Counted from the stretch's first letter, positions 22,605 through 34,692 are shown. The stretch is 64,000 nucleotides of DNA from Paraspadella gotoi (GCA_051294375.1 CM119265.1:29288540-29352539), one strand, 5' to 3'. Notes: generated from the letters alone by a model not told the origin. Numbers and translations are program-made.

Positions 22605-23082
22605 GGCTTGTGACCGTCGTCAAATGGCTTGTTATCTTCTTCCTATGGCTTGTGACCTTTGTCGAATGGATTATAACCTACTTCTATTGGCTTTTTACCT
22701 TTGACGAATGGCATGTGACCTTCTTCCAATGGCTTGTGACCTTCTAAAGGCATGTGACTTTCTTCAAATGGCTTGTGAACTTCTTCCAATGGCTTGGGAC
22801 TCTTCCAAAACGGCATGTGACCTTCTTCCAATAGCTTATGACTTTCCCACAATGGCATGTGACCTTTTTCCCATAGCTTGTCACCTTCTTCCAATGGCTT
22901 GTCACCTTCTCCCAATGCCACATGACCCTTTTCCAATGGCTTTTGACTTTCTTCCAATACCTTGTAACCTTCTGCCAATAGCACATGACCTTTTTCCAAT
23001 GGCTTGTGACCTTCTTCCAATGGCTGGTGACCTTCTCCCAATGGCACGTGACCTTTTTCCAATGGCGCGTGACCCAATGGTG
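22605..23082. repeat. 21-bp minisatellite, AATGGCTTGTGACCTTCTTCC unit
   Basis: More than 20 units. The 21-bp period keeps frames open: a MACDLLP heptad on + (22708-23214) and KPLEEGH-type heptads on - (22643-23077). Variation among units is spread over all codon positions, so there is no sign of selection for protein. Confidence 0.92.
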
Positions 23083-23139
23083 AACCACCGCCTTCATTTC
23101 TGGTCGAGAATCGAAAATTCGCCTCCGTTTGTTTCAGAG

Positions 23140-23660
23140 TTGATGAGGAGGAAAAAAAAAGAGAAAAAAAGGGAAAAAAAGGAAAATAAAAAGGAAAAGG
23201 CGGATAAAAAGTAAAAAATATTGATATGTATATAAAAAGTCAAAGAAAGGAAAAGAAAGAAAAAGAAAAGAAAAGAAAAAAAAGAAAAGAAAAGAAAAGA
23301 AAAGAAAAGAAAAGAAAAGAAAAGAAAAGAAAAGAAAAGAAAAGAAAAGAAAATAAAAAAAGAAAAATCAGAGAAAACAAAAAAGAAATTTTCTATTGAA
23401 AAGAAAATCCAGAAAATAATGACTTGGATCTGCCGGTGATGCGCGGGCAATGAGGGAAGGAAAGGAGGAAGAAGGGGGAAGAGAAGAGGAGGAGAAGGGT
23501 GGAGGAGGAGGAGGAGGAAGAGGAGATAGAAAAGAGGAGGATAAGGGGGGAGAAGGAAGAGAAGAGGAAGGAAAGGGGGGAGGAGGAGGAGAAAGAGGAG
23601 AAGGAATAAACTGGGAAACCATGACAATAAACCCCAGGAGCTTCCATGCTTCCATGTCCG
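23140..23660. repeat. Polypurine tract: (AAAAG)n then GGA-rich
   Basis: A-rich purines, an (AAAAG)n array at about 23262-23352, then a GAGGAGGAG-rich part at 23450-23605. The junction at 23400-23450 is mixed. Confidence 0.9.
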
Positions 23661-23736
23661 AGGGAGAGGAAAAAAGAAAAAATCAATTTAAATTTTATAT
23701 CCTTCTAAAGTTTACAATTTTTCTTACTGATTTCAA

Positions 23737-23846
23737 TTGAGATTCCCTATTCACCAAGCTTGCATTTGAGATCCCCTATTCACCAAGCTATCGCATTTGA
23801 GATCCCCTATTCACCAAGCTTGCATTTGAGATTCCTTATTCCCTAA
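23737..23846. repeat. About 30-bp minisatellite, 3.5 units
   Basis: Unit built on CATTTGAGATCCCCTATTCA followed by CCAAGCTTG. Confidence 0.9.
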
Positions 23847-23989
23847 ACATACAATAAAGAACCTATTATTTTCGCCATGCTTGGAAATTGCATCAACAAT
23901 GGAGCATTTTATTGGTCTCTCTTGGTAAGAAACCATTGAATTGCAATCCCTACCCTCATCTAACTAAACTTATGGTTTATACGTATGTC

Positions 23990-23994
23990 TGTCT

Positions 23995-24054
<60 letters not shown>

Positions 24055-24056
24055 CC
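23990..24056. repeat. (CT)n microsatellite
   Basis: CT array with one CC slip. Confidence 0.92.
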
Positions 24057-24517
24057 ATTAGACTTTCCGATGTAGCCCTCATCCCCCGATCTCCTTAATC
24101 CTAGGATGACATTAAATGTGTTGCATTTTACGGCTTAAAAATGAAAAAAAAATGAAAAAAAATTGTGATGAATGAGTTTTTATTCCCTAAAGAAAAAAAT
24201 ACCTTTCATTCTCATTCAAAAGGAGTTTTCTTTCTTTTTTTTATCGCTCTCTCTCTGTCTTTGTCTCTCTCTTTCTACCAGCTTTTCTCTCTGGATTTCT
24301 TTTCCTTTTCTCTCTTTCTATCTTTTTCTATCTGTCTATTTCTCACTTTTCAGCCGTTTGTTTTTAACTTTTTCTCTCTTTCTCTCCTTTTTTTCTTTCT
24401 TTTTCTATCTTTCTCTCTCTATCTATCTTTTTCTAGCTTTCTCTCTCCATTCTCCTCTCCCTTTTCTGTTCTTTCCCATTAAAGATTATTAATACTCCCC
24501 TAGGCGCAATGAGGAGA

Positions 24518-24620
<103 letters not shown>

Positions 24621-24686
24621 CTTTCTCACGCTTTTCGTGAAGCAAAAGGGCAGCGAAGGGCGCTAGAGTCATCGTCTAGGCTTTCG

Positions 24687-24718
<32 letters not shown>

Positions 24719-24902
24719 TTAACTGGTAATTGAGCTTGCGATGTCAGAATTTTTATCCCGAGTTTGTCCGAAAAAGATTACTCCTAAATATAGTACATTT
24801 TATAGTAGAATTGTAGTACTCTTTTAGATACCAAAAACTTGATTTTTTCTAAATAAATTATTTATTAATTAATTACTTATTTATTTTTCTTTTACTCAAC
24901 AG

Positions 24903-24980
24903 ACGATCGATTCGACAAAATATCGTTTCGAAAAAAGTGGAGATTCTTACGCGATGACGATTTACAGAGTCCATCTGTCG
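24903..24980 (+). CDS. Immunoglobulin-superfamily gene, exon 1 seen here (partial gene)
   Basis: A 78-nt exon with acceptor TTTACTCAACAG and donor GTGAGT, phase 0 at both ends. It translates to 26 residues ending SGDSYAMTIYRVHLS, the D-E-F strands of an Ig V/I-type domain (R-F, then Y-x-M-T-I hydrophobic alternation). It joins exactly to DSDVYKC of the exon at 47177, completing the hallmark D-x-x-Y-x-C around strand F. The part of this domain with the first Cys and the core Trp must lie upstream and was not found in the preceding 24.9 kb with confidence. IgSF proteins of this kind are usually cell-surface adhesion or recognition molecules. The family is not identified. Confidence 0.85.
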
Positions 24981-24984
24981 GTGA

Positions 24985-25260
24985 GTAAAAATCTATCAAT
25001 CAGTTGGCCAATCAATCAATAAATCATTCAGTCGGTCAACCAATCAACCAATCAATTAATCATTAGGTCAATCAATCAATCAATCAAACAATGGCTAATC
25101 AGGTGATCTAAAAATTTGTAAATTAATCAAATAATCAATTTTTTTTCAGTCCCTCAATACATAATTCAATCAATCACTTGATCAATTTATTAACTGATCG
25201 GATTTTGAGTCAATCATTCTATTAATTTTTGTATCAATCAATCAAAAAATAATTACTTTA
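24985..25260. repeat. Degenerate (AATC)n / CAATCAAT repeat
   Basis: ATCAATCAATCA words interrupted by TTGGCC, GGTCAACC and longer breaks, starting right after the exon 1 donor. Similar tetranucleotide stretches occur at 33630-33760, 39405-39431 and 46530-46620. Confidence 0.8.
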
Positions 25261-25374
25261 TTATTCAATGTATTTGATTTTTTATCAACCAAAAATGTTA
25301 ACTTTTTGGCCTTATTTTCCCAGAACGCCACATTTTATCTTAAATTCTGAAATAGGTTAATTTTTTGAGTCAAA

Positions 25375-25725
25375 TATTAAGTTAAAGGTTAGGATTAAGG
25401 ATTAGATTAAGGAATAAATTAAGGATTATATTAAATATTAGATTAAGGATTAGATTAAAGATTAGATTAAAGAAAAGATTAAGATTAGAGTAAGGAATAG
25501 ATTAAGGATTAAATTAAGGATTAGTTTAAAGATTACATTAAGAATTAAATTAGGGTTAGGTTAAGGATTAGATTAAGGATTAGATAAAGGTAAGTGATTA
25601 AGGTTAAGGTTAAAAATTTTGGGACTGGTATTTAGTGTTCGAGCTTTAAAATTAATGATAAGGATTTAGTGTTAGGGTTTTGGATTAGGTTAGGGTTCTG
25701 GATTAAGGTTAGGGATTAATTTATA
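25375..25725. repeat. Degenerate GATTAAGGATTA repeat (contains TTAGG/TTAAGG words)
   Basis: About 25 loose units of TTAAGGATTAGATTAAGGAT. It includes the pentamer TTAGG (arthropod telomere repeat) several times, but not in tandem, so it is not an interstitial telomere array. Confidence 0.8.
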
Positions 25726-25907
25726 AGTTTAATAATATATTTAGGTTAAATATTAAAGTTAAAATTAAATATGAAAACGAAATGTGACACTCTCGAAAAA
25801 GAGAGCCGAATTAATTCACGTGAAATGAAGAGAATTCAGGATTTGATGCCAAATCTTTTCTCGTGTTGAAAAAGCAATAAAATTTAAATTCATGGATGGG
25901 AACAACG

Positions 25908-26000
<93 letters not shown>

Positions 26001-26048
26001 CTCTCCTCTCTCTCTCCTCTTCTCTCTCTCTCTTTCTCTCTCTCTTTT
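25908..26048. repeat. (CT)n microsatellite, about 140 bp
   Basis: CT array with a few T and CC interruptions. Confidence 0.93.
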
Positions 26049-26195
26049 GCTTCACGAGCTAAGAACTAGTAATGCAACATTTTTTTCTATCAACTATTTA
26101 GAATTTGAAAAAAAAATTTACTTGTTAAATATTGATTTTTAACAATACTTTACGAGAATTCTAATTCTCTTTACCAAAGCAAAGCAAAGGGTTGA

Positions 26196-26208
26196 ATGAC
26201 GACAACGA

Positions 26209-26239
<31 letters not shown>

Positions 26240-26250
26240 CCAATAACGAC
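26196..26250. repeat. (ACG)n trinucleotide array
   Basis: GACGACAACGA then pure ACG units. Confidence 0.9.
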
Positions 26251-26369
26251 CTTTTAAAAAATCTTCCTTCGATATTAAATTTCTATAATCAATTTTAAAA
26301 TTTTGAAAATGATAAATTTTCAAATCGATTACGCGATAAAAAAGCCAAAGTGCTTTGCCCAACCTTTCT

Positions 26370-26575
26370 TCTTAGCAGCCTTCCTTTGCGGCAACCTCTC
26401 TTTTTCGCAACCATTTTAACCAGCAACCTCTCTTTGCCGCAAGTTATATTTTCCGCAACCTATCTTTTTTCACAACAGCTCTTTGGCGTAATTTATTTTT
26501 GGTTACAACCAAATATACCGACATCTTCTTACAGCAACGATCCTTTGCCGCAACTCTTTGCCGCAACATTTGAAA
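26370..26575. repeat. Degenerate CTTTGCCGCAAC repeat
   Basis: About ten loosely spaced copies of (C)TTTGCCGCAAC(C). The frame over it (26350-26589) is a shadow of the repeat. Confidence 0.65.
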
Positions 26576-26599
26576 CTGAAGAGAATTAGAGGGAGCGAA

Positions 26600-27660
26600 A
26601 TTAAATAAATATTTTCTTATTTCAACAAGTATAGAACTTATTAACCAGTATATAAGGTGATAGACAGACGTGGGTCTATTACCCATCTCCTTCTCATTCA
26701 CCTCCTCTTCATCCTCCTCCCAGGGATTCGGGGCCGCGTTCACGAGATTCAGTTCACCTTTCTCTCTTCTACTGCTAGCTTCTCTCCCTTTTTTTACCCT
26801 CATTTTTGTCTCAGTATAGATTTTCCTTCCGTCAATATATTAGTTTCCCGCATTCTCGTCACTTTACTTCCGGTTAGGATACCTTTTCAGAGTGACGCCC
26901 AATTGTGTTGCTCGAACATCTCACCACAAAAAGAAAACGTATTTTAAAATAGAAAATAAAGACATGGACAACCACGACGACTAAGACGAAAACGACAAAA
27001 ATGACAACAACAACAACAACAACAACAACGACGACGACGACGACGACGACGTAGTCCTACTCAAATGCGTCAAGAAGAATAAAACTTGAGTCGAACAACA
27101 AGAAAGTCAAGTTCAGGTGCCAAGAATTCTAGAACAGGTGCCTCCGACTCAATGACAGGTGCCGTTGATTCAATGACAGGTGCCTCCGACTCAATGACAG
27201 GTGCCGTCGCCTGACGCGCCACAGGTGCCATTTAAAGATGGATTCTCTGACAAGTGTCACTGCTAGGTCAGAGTTCACTATGCCGCATAGTCACAGTGTG
27301 CCTTAGTTTACGTGAAAATAAATTTGGGGTCAAGAAAGTTTAAGTTTAAAATTTGAGATGAAGATGGACTTTCACAAAATCGGGTTTCATCTCATCACTT
27401 AAATCACGATCACGCAACCTTAACTAATATAATATTCAAAAGTAAAATGACAATCATAATTAAACAATTAAACAATCACAACCACTATCACAATCGCTAA
27501 TACATTAAAGTCCATTATCACAATCACTATCACAATTGCAATTACCTTTACAACCACTATCACAATCACTATCACAGTCAAGAGGCAAGTGCCAGTTCGT
27601 TGAGGATTCTGGGACGAAAGCCAGAAAGAGTTGCGGACAATCAAGCGAATCAATTGGCTT
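26600..27660. other. Mixed intron sequence with small arrays
   Basis: 26640-26960 is non-repetitive with no supported exon. An (ACA/ACG)n array is at 27003-27052. A 21-bp minisatellite (CAGGTGCC..GACTCAATGA) is at 27115-27230. An ATCAC-rich stretch (CACTATCACAATCAC) is at 27465-27580. Confidence 0.7.
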
Positions 27661-27662
27661 GG

Positions 27663-27765
<103 letters not shown>

Positions 27766-28067
27766 AAGCACAACAGTAAGGAATTAATTTTACGATTAAC
27801 TTTTACAATTTATCTAAAGCGTTTAAGTTTCACTTAAGTGGATACTTAATAATTTTACGTCATATGTGATGTTTTTTTCTGTCGTAATTCGATGCTTGTG
27901 ACATAAAATGAGACTCACCTTTAAGATAAGGCTCACCTTAAATGGTGATGTGTTTGACTTTTAGTTGGAAAGAGACTCTTAATTTTTTACTCCGTCGTCG
28001 CTTCTTCTTTATTTCTCTTTCTTTTTTTCTTTTTTGCTTGCTTCCTTTGTTTCTCTCTCCCTTTGTT

Positions 28068-28115
28068 TCTTTCTTTCTTTCTTTCTTTCTCTCTCCCTTT
28101 CTTTCTTTCTTTTTT

Positions 28116-28202
<87 letters not shown>
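28068..28202. repeat. (TTTC)n tetranucleotide array
   Basis: Near-perfect TTTC units, best from 28113 to 28201. Confidence 0.95.
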
Positions 28203-28639
28203 AATATTTTATTATCTATCTTTTTCTTTTCTTTTTCTATTAATAAACTCCTTTCTTTTACAGTGTCTCATCTTTTCTGTTTTCTCTCCTAAATTTCTCT
28301 TCTTTTGACATCTTAATGTTTCATTTCACCTTCTTTATCCATTTACGTTTTTTTTTCTTCATTTTTTTTCTAGATTCACTTTTTTTATTTCTTTTTTTTT
28401 AACCTTTTATATGTTTAGTTTTCTCTTGGTTAATATATTTTTTTCATTTTTAGTAATTTAACTTTTAAAACAAAATCCACATATATTTAGTCTATCAAAA
28501 TTTAAAATTACTCGTTTCATTATTTGAAGTTTTAGATTATATAATATTAATTAAAATTATTTATTACGAATTCTATTTTTTCTTTTTATTATTATTAGTA
28601 TTTTTTTATTAATTTTTTTTTTGATAATCTAAATCTAAA

Positions 28640-29640
28640 TCGTCGAGGGTTGTTAGTGTTGTCTTCTGGAAATAGAGGGAGCATCTATACAACCCAAGGT
28701 TATATTACTTCCTTTCCTAGTTTTCTAAGTAGACATCACACATCATTTATGTGAGAAAATCATTAATAGACCCTCATAATATCTAAGAGGCTGAACAGAA
28801 AAGGGTGGAATGGGGAACTTGTTGGGCCACTAAGATTATGTCCGATTTTTTAGAGAAAATAAAAATTAACTCAAACAACAAAAAGAAAGGATTTATATCA
28901 AAAATATTTTATTATATATACATTTTTTTCTGTTTAAAACTTTAAGATAATGTGTATTTTGAGACAAGAGGGTCATCAGCTACTATAGTCTTCATGGATT
29001 TCGGCTCTTTAATCCCAATATCCAGTAGAGGCGAGCCATCATCAAATGGTGTTACTTCCATTATTATATCAAATGGTGTTACTTCCATTATTATATCCGT
29101 AATTATCCGTAATTATCTTGTAAGAGTGATGGAGGCCTTAAACCACCAAAGCCTGTCCAAAGTCAGGGGCAAGATAGCTTATTTATTAAATGAATGGATA
29201 ATTTTTATATTGGTTGTACCAATTTCATAAAATTCAGCTCCTTGTATTTTGATGCTAGTGCGGAGTACAATAAGTATTCCCCGATCTAATACTTAAGGGA
29301 GTGGTCTTTTCATACAATTGAAACATTCTTTGAAATATTTTCCACTTCATTGATAGGGAAGCCAGGTACTCTGGGAGTAAATAAACAGGACTGTGAGAGA
29401 GTCTTGATTGAAAGCTTGCAGGGACCTGCAATGTAATTATCTTGTAAGAGTGATGGAGGCCTTAAATCACCAAAGCCTGTCCAAAGTCAGGGGCAAGATA
29501 GCTTATTTATTAAATGAATGGATAATTTTTATATTGGTTGTACTAATTTCATCAAATGGTGTTACTTCAATTATTATATCAATATTTTATGTTATTTTTT
29601 TGATCAGTTATGTTAAACCGATGAGAACTGAATAATACAC
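28640..29640 (+). mobile_element. Dispersed repeat family R2, internally duplicated copy
   Basis: A segment of about 115 bp (29117-29231) is repeated almost exactly at 29436-29555. It encodes NYLVRVMEALNHQSLSKVRG and continues KIAYLLNEWIIF. Relatives occur at 52757-52990 (-), 39285-39500 and, for the GGAAATAGAGGGAGCATCTA part, at 35411-35462. A 27-bp subunit (TCAAATGGTGTTACTTC..) is also repeated at 29047-29096 and 29553-29580. Probably a fragment of a transposable element with a former coding part; class unknown. Confidence 0.6.
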
Positions 29641-30021
29641 CAAGACGCTAAATTACCTTATTTTTTATATTAAATTTTATGTATATTTTTATATATTTTT
29701 ATCATCTTTATTCTTTTTTTTTTTGGTATTATAGGAACGAGAACCAGATCTGAGGTTTTTAGTTGTTTTCTATTTTATGAATTGAAATCCGGAAAACGAA
29801 TCCAAAAGTGAGAAATCAATCGGGAAGAGAAAACATATTACGTCACCGGTTGAGTCGATTCGATCGTCGAGGAATCAGACAAAAAGCACTACAGTATATT
29901 CAGTATATTCAGTATATTCATTTATTTTTTAATATTTTTTATTTTATTTATAATTTTTCTATACAGGAGAGGAGCCAGTTGACTCACAAAATCCTACATA
30001 TTGTTTCTTTGATGTTAGTGA

Positions 30022-30024
30022 ATG

Positions 30025-30100
<76 letters not shown>

Positions 30101-30101
30101 C
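30022..30101. repeat. Perfect (CT)n microsatellite, about 80 bp
   Basis: Uninterrupted CT units. A TATTCAG x3 run lies at 29893-29920 upstream. Confidence 0.95.
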
Positions 30102-30244
30102 CTGGCGACTTTGCCAGTGATAAAATATAAAATTAGCGAATAAGACGAAAGGCGCGTGTTAGAATTAATTATTTTCAAAATTTTTAAAAAATGTAGTACT
30201 AACCTTAATTTAACTTTTCAAGCTCTATAGGAATCCGTTCTTAA

Positions 30245-31248
30245 NNNNNNNNNNNNNNNNNNNNNNNNNNNNNNNNNNNNNNNNNNNNNNNNNNNNNNNN
30301 NNNNNNNNNNNNNNNNNNNNNNNNNNNNNNNNNNNNNNNNNNNNNNNNNNNNNNNNNNNNNNNNNNNNNNNNNNNNNNNNNNNNNNNNNNNNNNNNNNNN
30401 NNNNNNNNNNNNNNNNNNNNNNNNNNNNNNNNNNNNNNNNNNNNNNNNNNNNNNNNNNNNNNNNNNNNNNNNNNNNNNNNNNNNNNNNNNNNNNNNNNNN
30501 NNNNNNNNNNNNTTTTTCGAGAGAACTCGAAGTTATAAAAAGTGTTGAATTTTGGCCCGCCTTACTGGTTAGGGTTAGGGCCACGGATGCCGAGNNNNNN
30601 NNNNNNNNNNNNNNNNNNNNNNNNNNNNNNNNNNNNNNNNNNNNNNNNNNNNNNNNNNNNNNNNNNNNNNNNNNNNNNNNNNNNNNNNNNNNNNNNNNNN
30701 NNNNNNNNNNNNNNNNNNNNNNNNNNNNNNNNNNNNNNNNNNNNNNNNNNNNNNNNNNNNNNNNNNNNNNNNNNNNNNNNNNNNNNNNNNNNNNNNNNNN
30801 NNNNNNNNNNNNNNNNNNNNNNNNNNNNNNNNNNNNAAAAGGAAAAAAAAGAAATAGAAAAAAGGGAAAAAGACAATGAAGAAAAGAAAAAAAGAAAATG
30901 AAGAATTGAAAGACAGGAAAAAAGAAAACAAAAAAGAAAATAAAAAGAAGAAAAAAAGAAAATGACAAAATGACAAAAAGGAAAAAAAATAGAAAAAAAA
31001 TAGAAAAATTGAAAAAAAAGATGAAGAAAAAAAAGAAATGAAGAAATTCANNNNNNNNNNNNNNNNNNNNNNNNNNNNNNNNNNNNNNNNNNNNNNNNNN
31101 NNNNNNNNNNNNNNNNNNNNNNNNNNNNNNNNNNNNNNNNNNNNNNNNNNNNNNNNNNNNNNNNNNNNNNNNNNNNNNNNNNNNNNNNNNNNNNNNNNNN
31201 NNNNNNNNNNNNNNNNNNNNNNNNNNNNNNNNNNNNNNNNNNNNNNNN
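30245..31248. other. Three assembly gaps separated by short islands
   Basis: N runs at 30245-30512, 30595-30836 and 31051-31248. The 82-base island 30513-30594 has GGTTAGGGTTAGGG; two units are too few to call telomeric. The island 30837-31050 is A-rich purine (GAAAAAAAG). Confidence 0.95.
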
Positions 31249-31745
31249 AAAAGTAAATTAACAAATAAAATGAAGGAAATTAAAAGAATTAAATAAAGAA
31301 ATGAAGAAATGAAAAAAAAATGAAGAAATAAAAAAGAAGATGAACAAATGAAATGAAGGAAATTAAAAGAAGGAATTAAAGAAATGAAGAAATGAAAAAA
31401 AGAAATGAAGAAATAAAAAAGGAAATGAACAAATAAAAAGAAAAAATGAAAAAGGAAATGAACAAAAGAAATGAAGGAAATTTAAAGAAGGAAATAAATA
31501 AATGAAGAAATGAAAAAATAAATGAAGAAATAAAAAAGGAAATGAACAAATGAAATGAACAAATGAAAAAGGAAATGAGAAAGAGAAAATTAAAATAAGG
31601 AAATAAAAAAATGAAGAAATGAAATGAAGGAAATTAAAAGAAAGAAATAAAGAAATGAAGAAATTAAATAAAGGAAATTAAAAGAAGGAAATAAAGAAAT
31701 GAAGAAATGAAATGAAGGAAATTAAAAGAAGTGAGGAGGAAAGAA
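31249..31745. repeat. Degenerate AAATGAAGAAATGAAA purine-rich repeat
   Basis: Roughly 500 bp of AAATGAAGAAATG, GAAGGAAATTAAAAG and AATGAACAAATG words in varying order. Confidence 0.85.
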
Positions 31746-31779
31746 GCAACTGAGTTAACGACGTCGCGTTATAGAATTA

Positions 31780-31841
31780 TCAGGCGTCATTAACAGGCGG
31801 AATCTGAGGCAAAACCATCTGCGCTCTTTGCGGCAGACGTT
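31780..31841 (-). other. Possible terminal exon on the - strand
   Basis: Reading -, a pyrimidine tract and CATCCCCAACACAG acceptor lead into QQRLPQRAQMVLPQIPPVNDA followed by two stops (TGATAA). Composition is coding-like and GC is raised against the flanks. It is opposite in strand to the Ig gene, so it would be a nested gene. The upstream part is hidden by the 31876-32163 gap. This is weak: the acceptor tract is also just a CT repeat. Confidence 0.2.
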
Positions 31842-31875
31842 GCTGGCTGTGTTGGGGATGAGAGAGAGGGAGAGG

Positions 31876-32163
31876 NNNNNNNNNNNNNNNNNNNNNNNNN
31901 NNNNNNNNNNNNNNNNNNNNNNNNNNNNNNNNNNNNNNNNNNNNNNNNNNNNNNNNNNNNNNNNNNNNNNNNNNNNNNNNNNNNNNNNNNNNNNNNNNNN
32001 NNNNNNNNNNNNNNNNNNNNNNNNNNNNNNNNNNNNNNNNNNNNNNNNNNNNNNNNNNNNNNNNNNNNNNNNNNNNNNNNNNNNNNNNNNNNNNNNNNNN
32101 NNNNNNNNNNNNNNNNNNNNNNNNNNNNNNNNNNNNNNNNNNNNNNNNNNNNNNNNNNNNNNN
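31876..32163. other. Assembly gap, 288 N, within a GA array
   Basis: Both edges are GAGAGA, so the missing part is probably GA-rich. Confidence 0.95.
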
Positions 32164-32641
32164 GAGAGAGAAAGAATGAGAGAGAGAGAAAGAGAGAGAA
32201 AAGAAAGAAAAGGTAAAAGTCTCTAAACGTTTAGCTACGAATATTCCTTTTTCTACGATCGATTTCCCTTTCATCCTAACATCGATCATCACTTGTTTGA
32301 CCTTTTTTGACCTTTTTTGACCCATTTGATCCACTGACCTCATTGTCCTCTTTAGACCCCTGACACTCTTGACAACGTTTGACCACTTACGTAAGACTAT
32401 AGTGACCCATTTTCTAGAAAATGAGAATTAGAATTGAAAAGTTGAGAGTTCCTCGTATTAGTTCACATACAAAGATAGAAGCATGTTTGAAAAATATAAT
32501 TTCTCAAATTATAAACTTTTAAAATGTACATTATGTAAAGGTAGTGAGGAAATTAAAGAAAATGACAGATTTATTACATAAGCACGATATACACTCCAGA
32601 GAAAAAAAAACGCGGCACTTTATAACTTTAAATTCCAGACG

Positions 32642-32856
32642 NNNNNNNNNNNNNNNNNNNNNNNNNNNNNNNNNNNNNNNNNNNNNNNNNNNNNNNNNNN
32701 NNNNNNNNNNNNNNNNNNNNNNNNNNNNNNNNNNNNNNNNNNNNNNNNNNNNNNNNNNNNNNNNNNNNNNNNNNNNNNNNNNNNNNNNNNNNNNNNNNNN
32801 NNNNNNNNNNNNNNNNNNNNNNNNNNNNNNNNNNNNNNNNNNNNNNNNNNNNNNNN
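32642..32856. other. Assembly gap, 215 N
   Basis: Flanked by AT-rich sequence. Confidence 0.95.
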
Positions 32857-32938
32857 AAATCTAAAATCGACTTTCATCTAAAACCTTCAAAATCATGGAC
32901 CAGTCTTTGATCGTGTATTTCGATATCTCGATATATCG

Positions 32939-32941
<3 letters not shown>

Positions 32942-32998
<57 letters not shown>
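32942..32998. repeat. Perfect (CT)n microsatellite
   Basis: About 56 bp of CT, directly upstream of a hammerhead motif. Confidence 0.95.
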
Positions 32999-33021
32999 AA
33001 CCTAATGTTTGTGAAACTGAA

Positions 33022-33092
33022 ACAGTAACGATTTTAAATGCTGATGAAGACTGAAAAAAAACATGAGTCGAAACATGTCCGATTTTTATTGT
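33022..33092 (+). ncRNA. Type I hammerhead ribozyme motif, intact core
   Basis: CTGATGA at 33041-33047; stem II GACT (33049-33052) with AGTC (33066-33069) over an A-rich 13-nt loop; GAAA at 33070-33073; CATGTC, with predicted cleavage after 33079. Stem I has G-C and U-G pairs at the core, then an internal loop, then a 7-pair outer helix (33022-33028 ACAGTAA with 33086-33092 TTATTGT, one G-U). The loop insertion may weaken activity. Inverted ACAACGAT..ATCGTTGT tails lie 190-220 bp downstream (33267-33304), as near the 7.7-kb site. Confidence 0.78.
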
Positions 33093-33470
33093 AATAATTA
33101 AAACAATTGTTGTTAAAACAAATTTCGTTATTCTCCCATTAAATTTAACACTAAAAACAAAAAAGAAAGGCTAATTACATTTTTTTTTAAATCCAACTAT
33201 ATGCAAAAAAAAATATTTCTTTTCGTTGTTTGAATTCTATGAAGAATTAGAAAAATTTTAGTTTGTACAACGATGTTTTTTTAAAAAACAAATAAAATCG
33301 TTGTGCATACTCAAATTTCTCTAATTCCTACTACTTAAGTTTTAATAGGACTTAGCCTTACCAATTTCATATGTATATTAAACTATACATTTATATTAGA
33401 AACATCGTTATTCTCGATTTCTGATGAACTAAAGAAGAGAAATGGCGAACAACAAGTTTTAGCAAACAAT

Positions 33471-34293
33471 GTCGGATCTGCCCACGATCATTAGCGGTAA
33501 TTAATAAATTAATTAATACAAACTATAAAAACTAATGTTTGTTTTTAAGTCTTTTCGTCACTGACCACGACAAAAGCATCAACGACGATGATGGCGACGA
33601 CGACAATATTTCCGATAAAAACTGACTTGATTGATTGATTAAATAATTAATTAATTAATAAATAAATTGATTGATTCAATAATTAATTAATAGATAACTA
33701 AATAAATTGATTGATTGAACAATTACTTGATTGATTAATTGACCGATTAATTAATTAATTAATTAATACATCTTGAATTTATATTTAATATTAAGATAAA
33801 AAGAAGCATAATCAATTAGTGAAACAGGTTTTTTGTTTTTTCCATTAAACTCATTTCCACTCAGACGATTCAATCGTAACTTGATTTCCAGCTTAATCAC
33901 ACACTTTCATACCCACATCCAAAATTTCAAGTCAATCGTCCCCTCCACTCTCGATGAATTGGCGTTCAATTAGTGAAATTTTTTTTTTATTTAGACTCAT
34001 TTCCAATAGCACGATTCTATCGCAACTTTATATCCAGCTCAATCACACACTTCCCTACAGACACAAAAGTACATTCCAATCCATTCATCCAATCATGAGC
34101 AATTTGCTCAGGTGGGACGGATGGACAGACGGACGGATGGACGAATGGACGGACATCATTTTTTTTTGCATAATTTATTATAATTTGATGTTCTGACATG
34201 ATATAAGTGAGTGCCCGACAAGATTGAGAGGGAGGACCGACGGACCGACAAAGTGAATTATAGAGTCGGGATCTGCTAATAAGCAGATCAGAC
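33471..34293 (-). mobile_element. R1-family repeat, copy 3 (reverse orientation)
   Basis: Reads on the - strand from the palindromic TCTGCTTATTAGCAGAT end (34293) through GACCGACAAAG complement, TCCG runs (34110-34160) and the GTGTGTGAT..TTTAAA segments, to a TTAA/ATTG-rich tail and the GTCGGATCTGCCCACGATCA complement at 33471. It carries an extra segment at about 33520-33660 with an ACGACG run. Confidence 0.65.
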
Positions 34294-34369
34294 TAAAAAA
34301 GTAGAGAAGAAAAAAAAGGAAAAGAGAAAAAATAAAAGAGACGAGAAGAGGAGAAGAGAATAGATGAGA

Positions 34370-34530
34370 AAAGAAGAGAAAAGAAGAGAAAAGAAGGGAA
34401 GAAAAGAAAGAAAAAGAAAAGAAAAGAAAAGAAAAGATAATAAAATTTTAAAAAGAAAAGAAAAGAAGGAGAGATAAGAAAAGAAGGAAAGATAAGATAA
34501 GAAGAAAAAGAAAAAAAAAGAAAAGAAAAG
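34370..34530. repeat. AAGAAAAG-rich purine tract
   Basis: GAAAAGAAGAGAAAAGAAG words. Confidence 0.85.
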
Positions 34531-34597
34531 AAGCGGTTGGCCGTAATGTGGCGGTCAAGAGACGCAGAGAGGCGTGGCTTTGCTTGAAGCCAATTAT

Positions 34598-34692
34598 TGT
34601 GTCGACGACGACGACGACGACGACGACAAAAACGTCAAAGCTTATATCACCAAACGACAAGGTGACGCCTCCATTATCAAGATAGTAAAGGG

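Noticed and set aside
30571-30583. GGTTAGGGTTAGGG as an interstitial telomere
   Set aside because: Only two units, between two gaps, with no longer array visible.
32226-32345. Frame MRSVDQMGQKRSKKVKQVM on - as an exon
   Set aside because: It overlaps a TTTTTTGACC short tandem repeat and has no splice signals.
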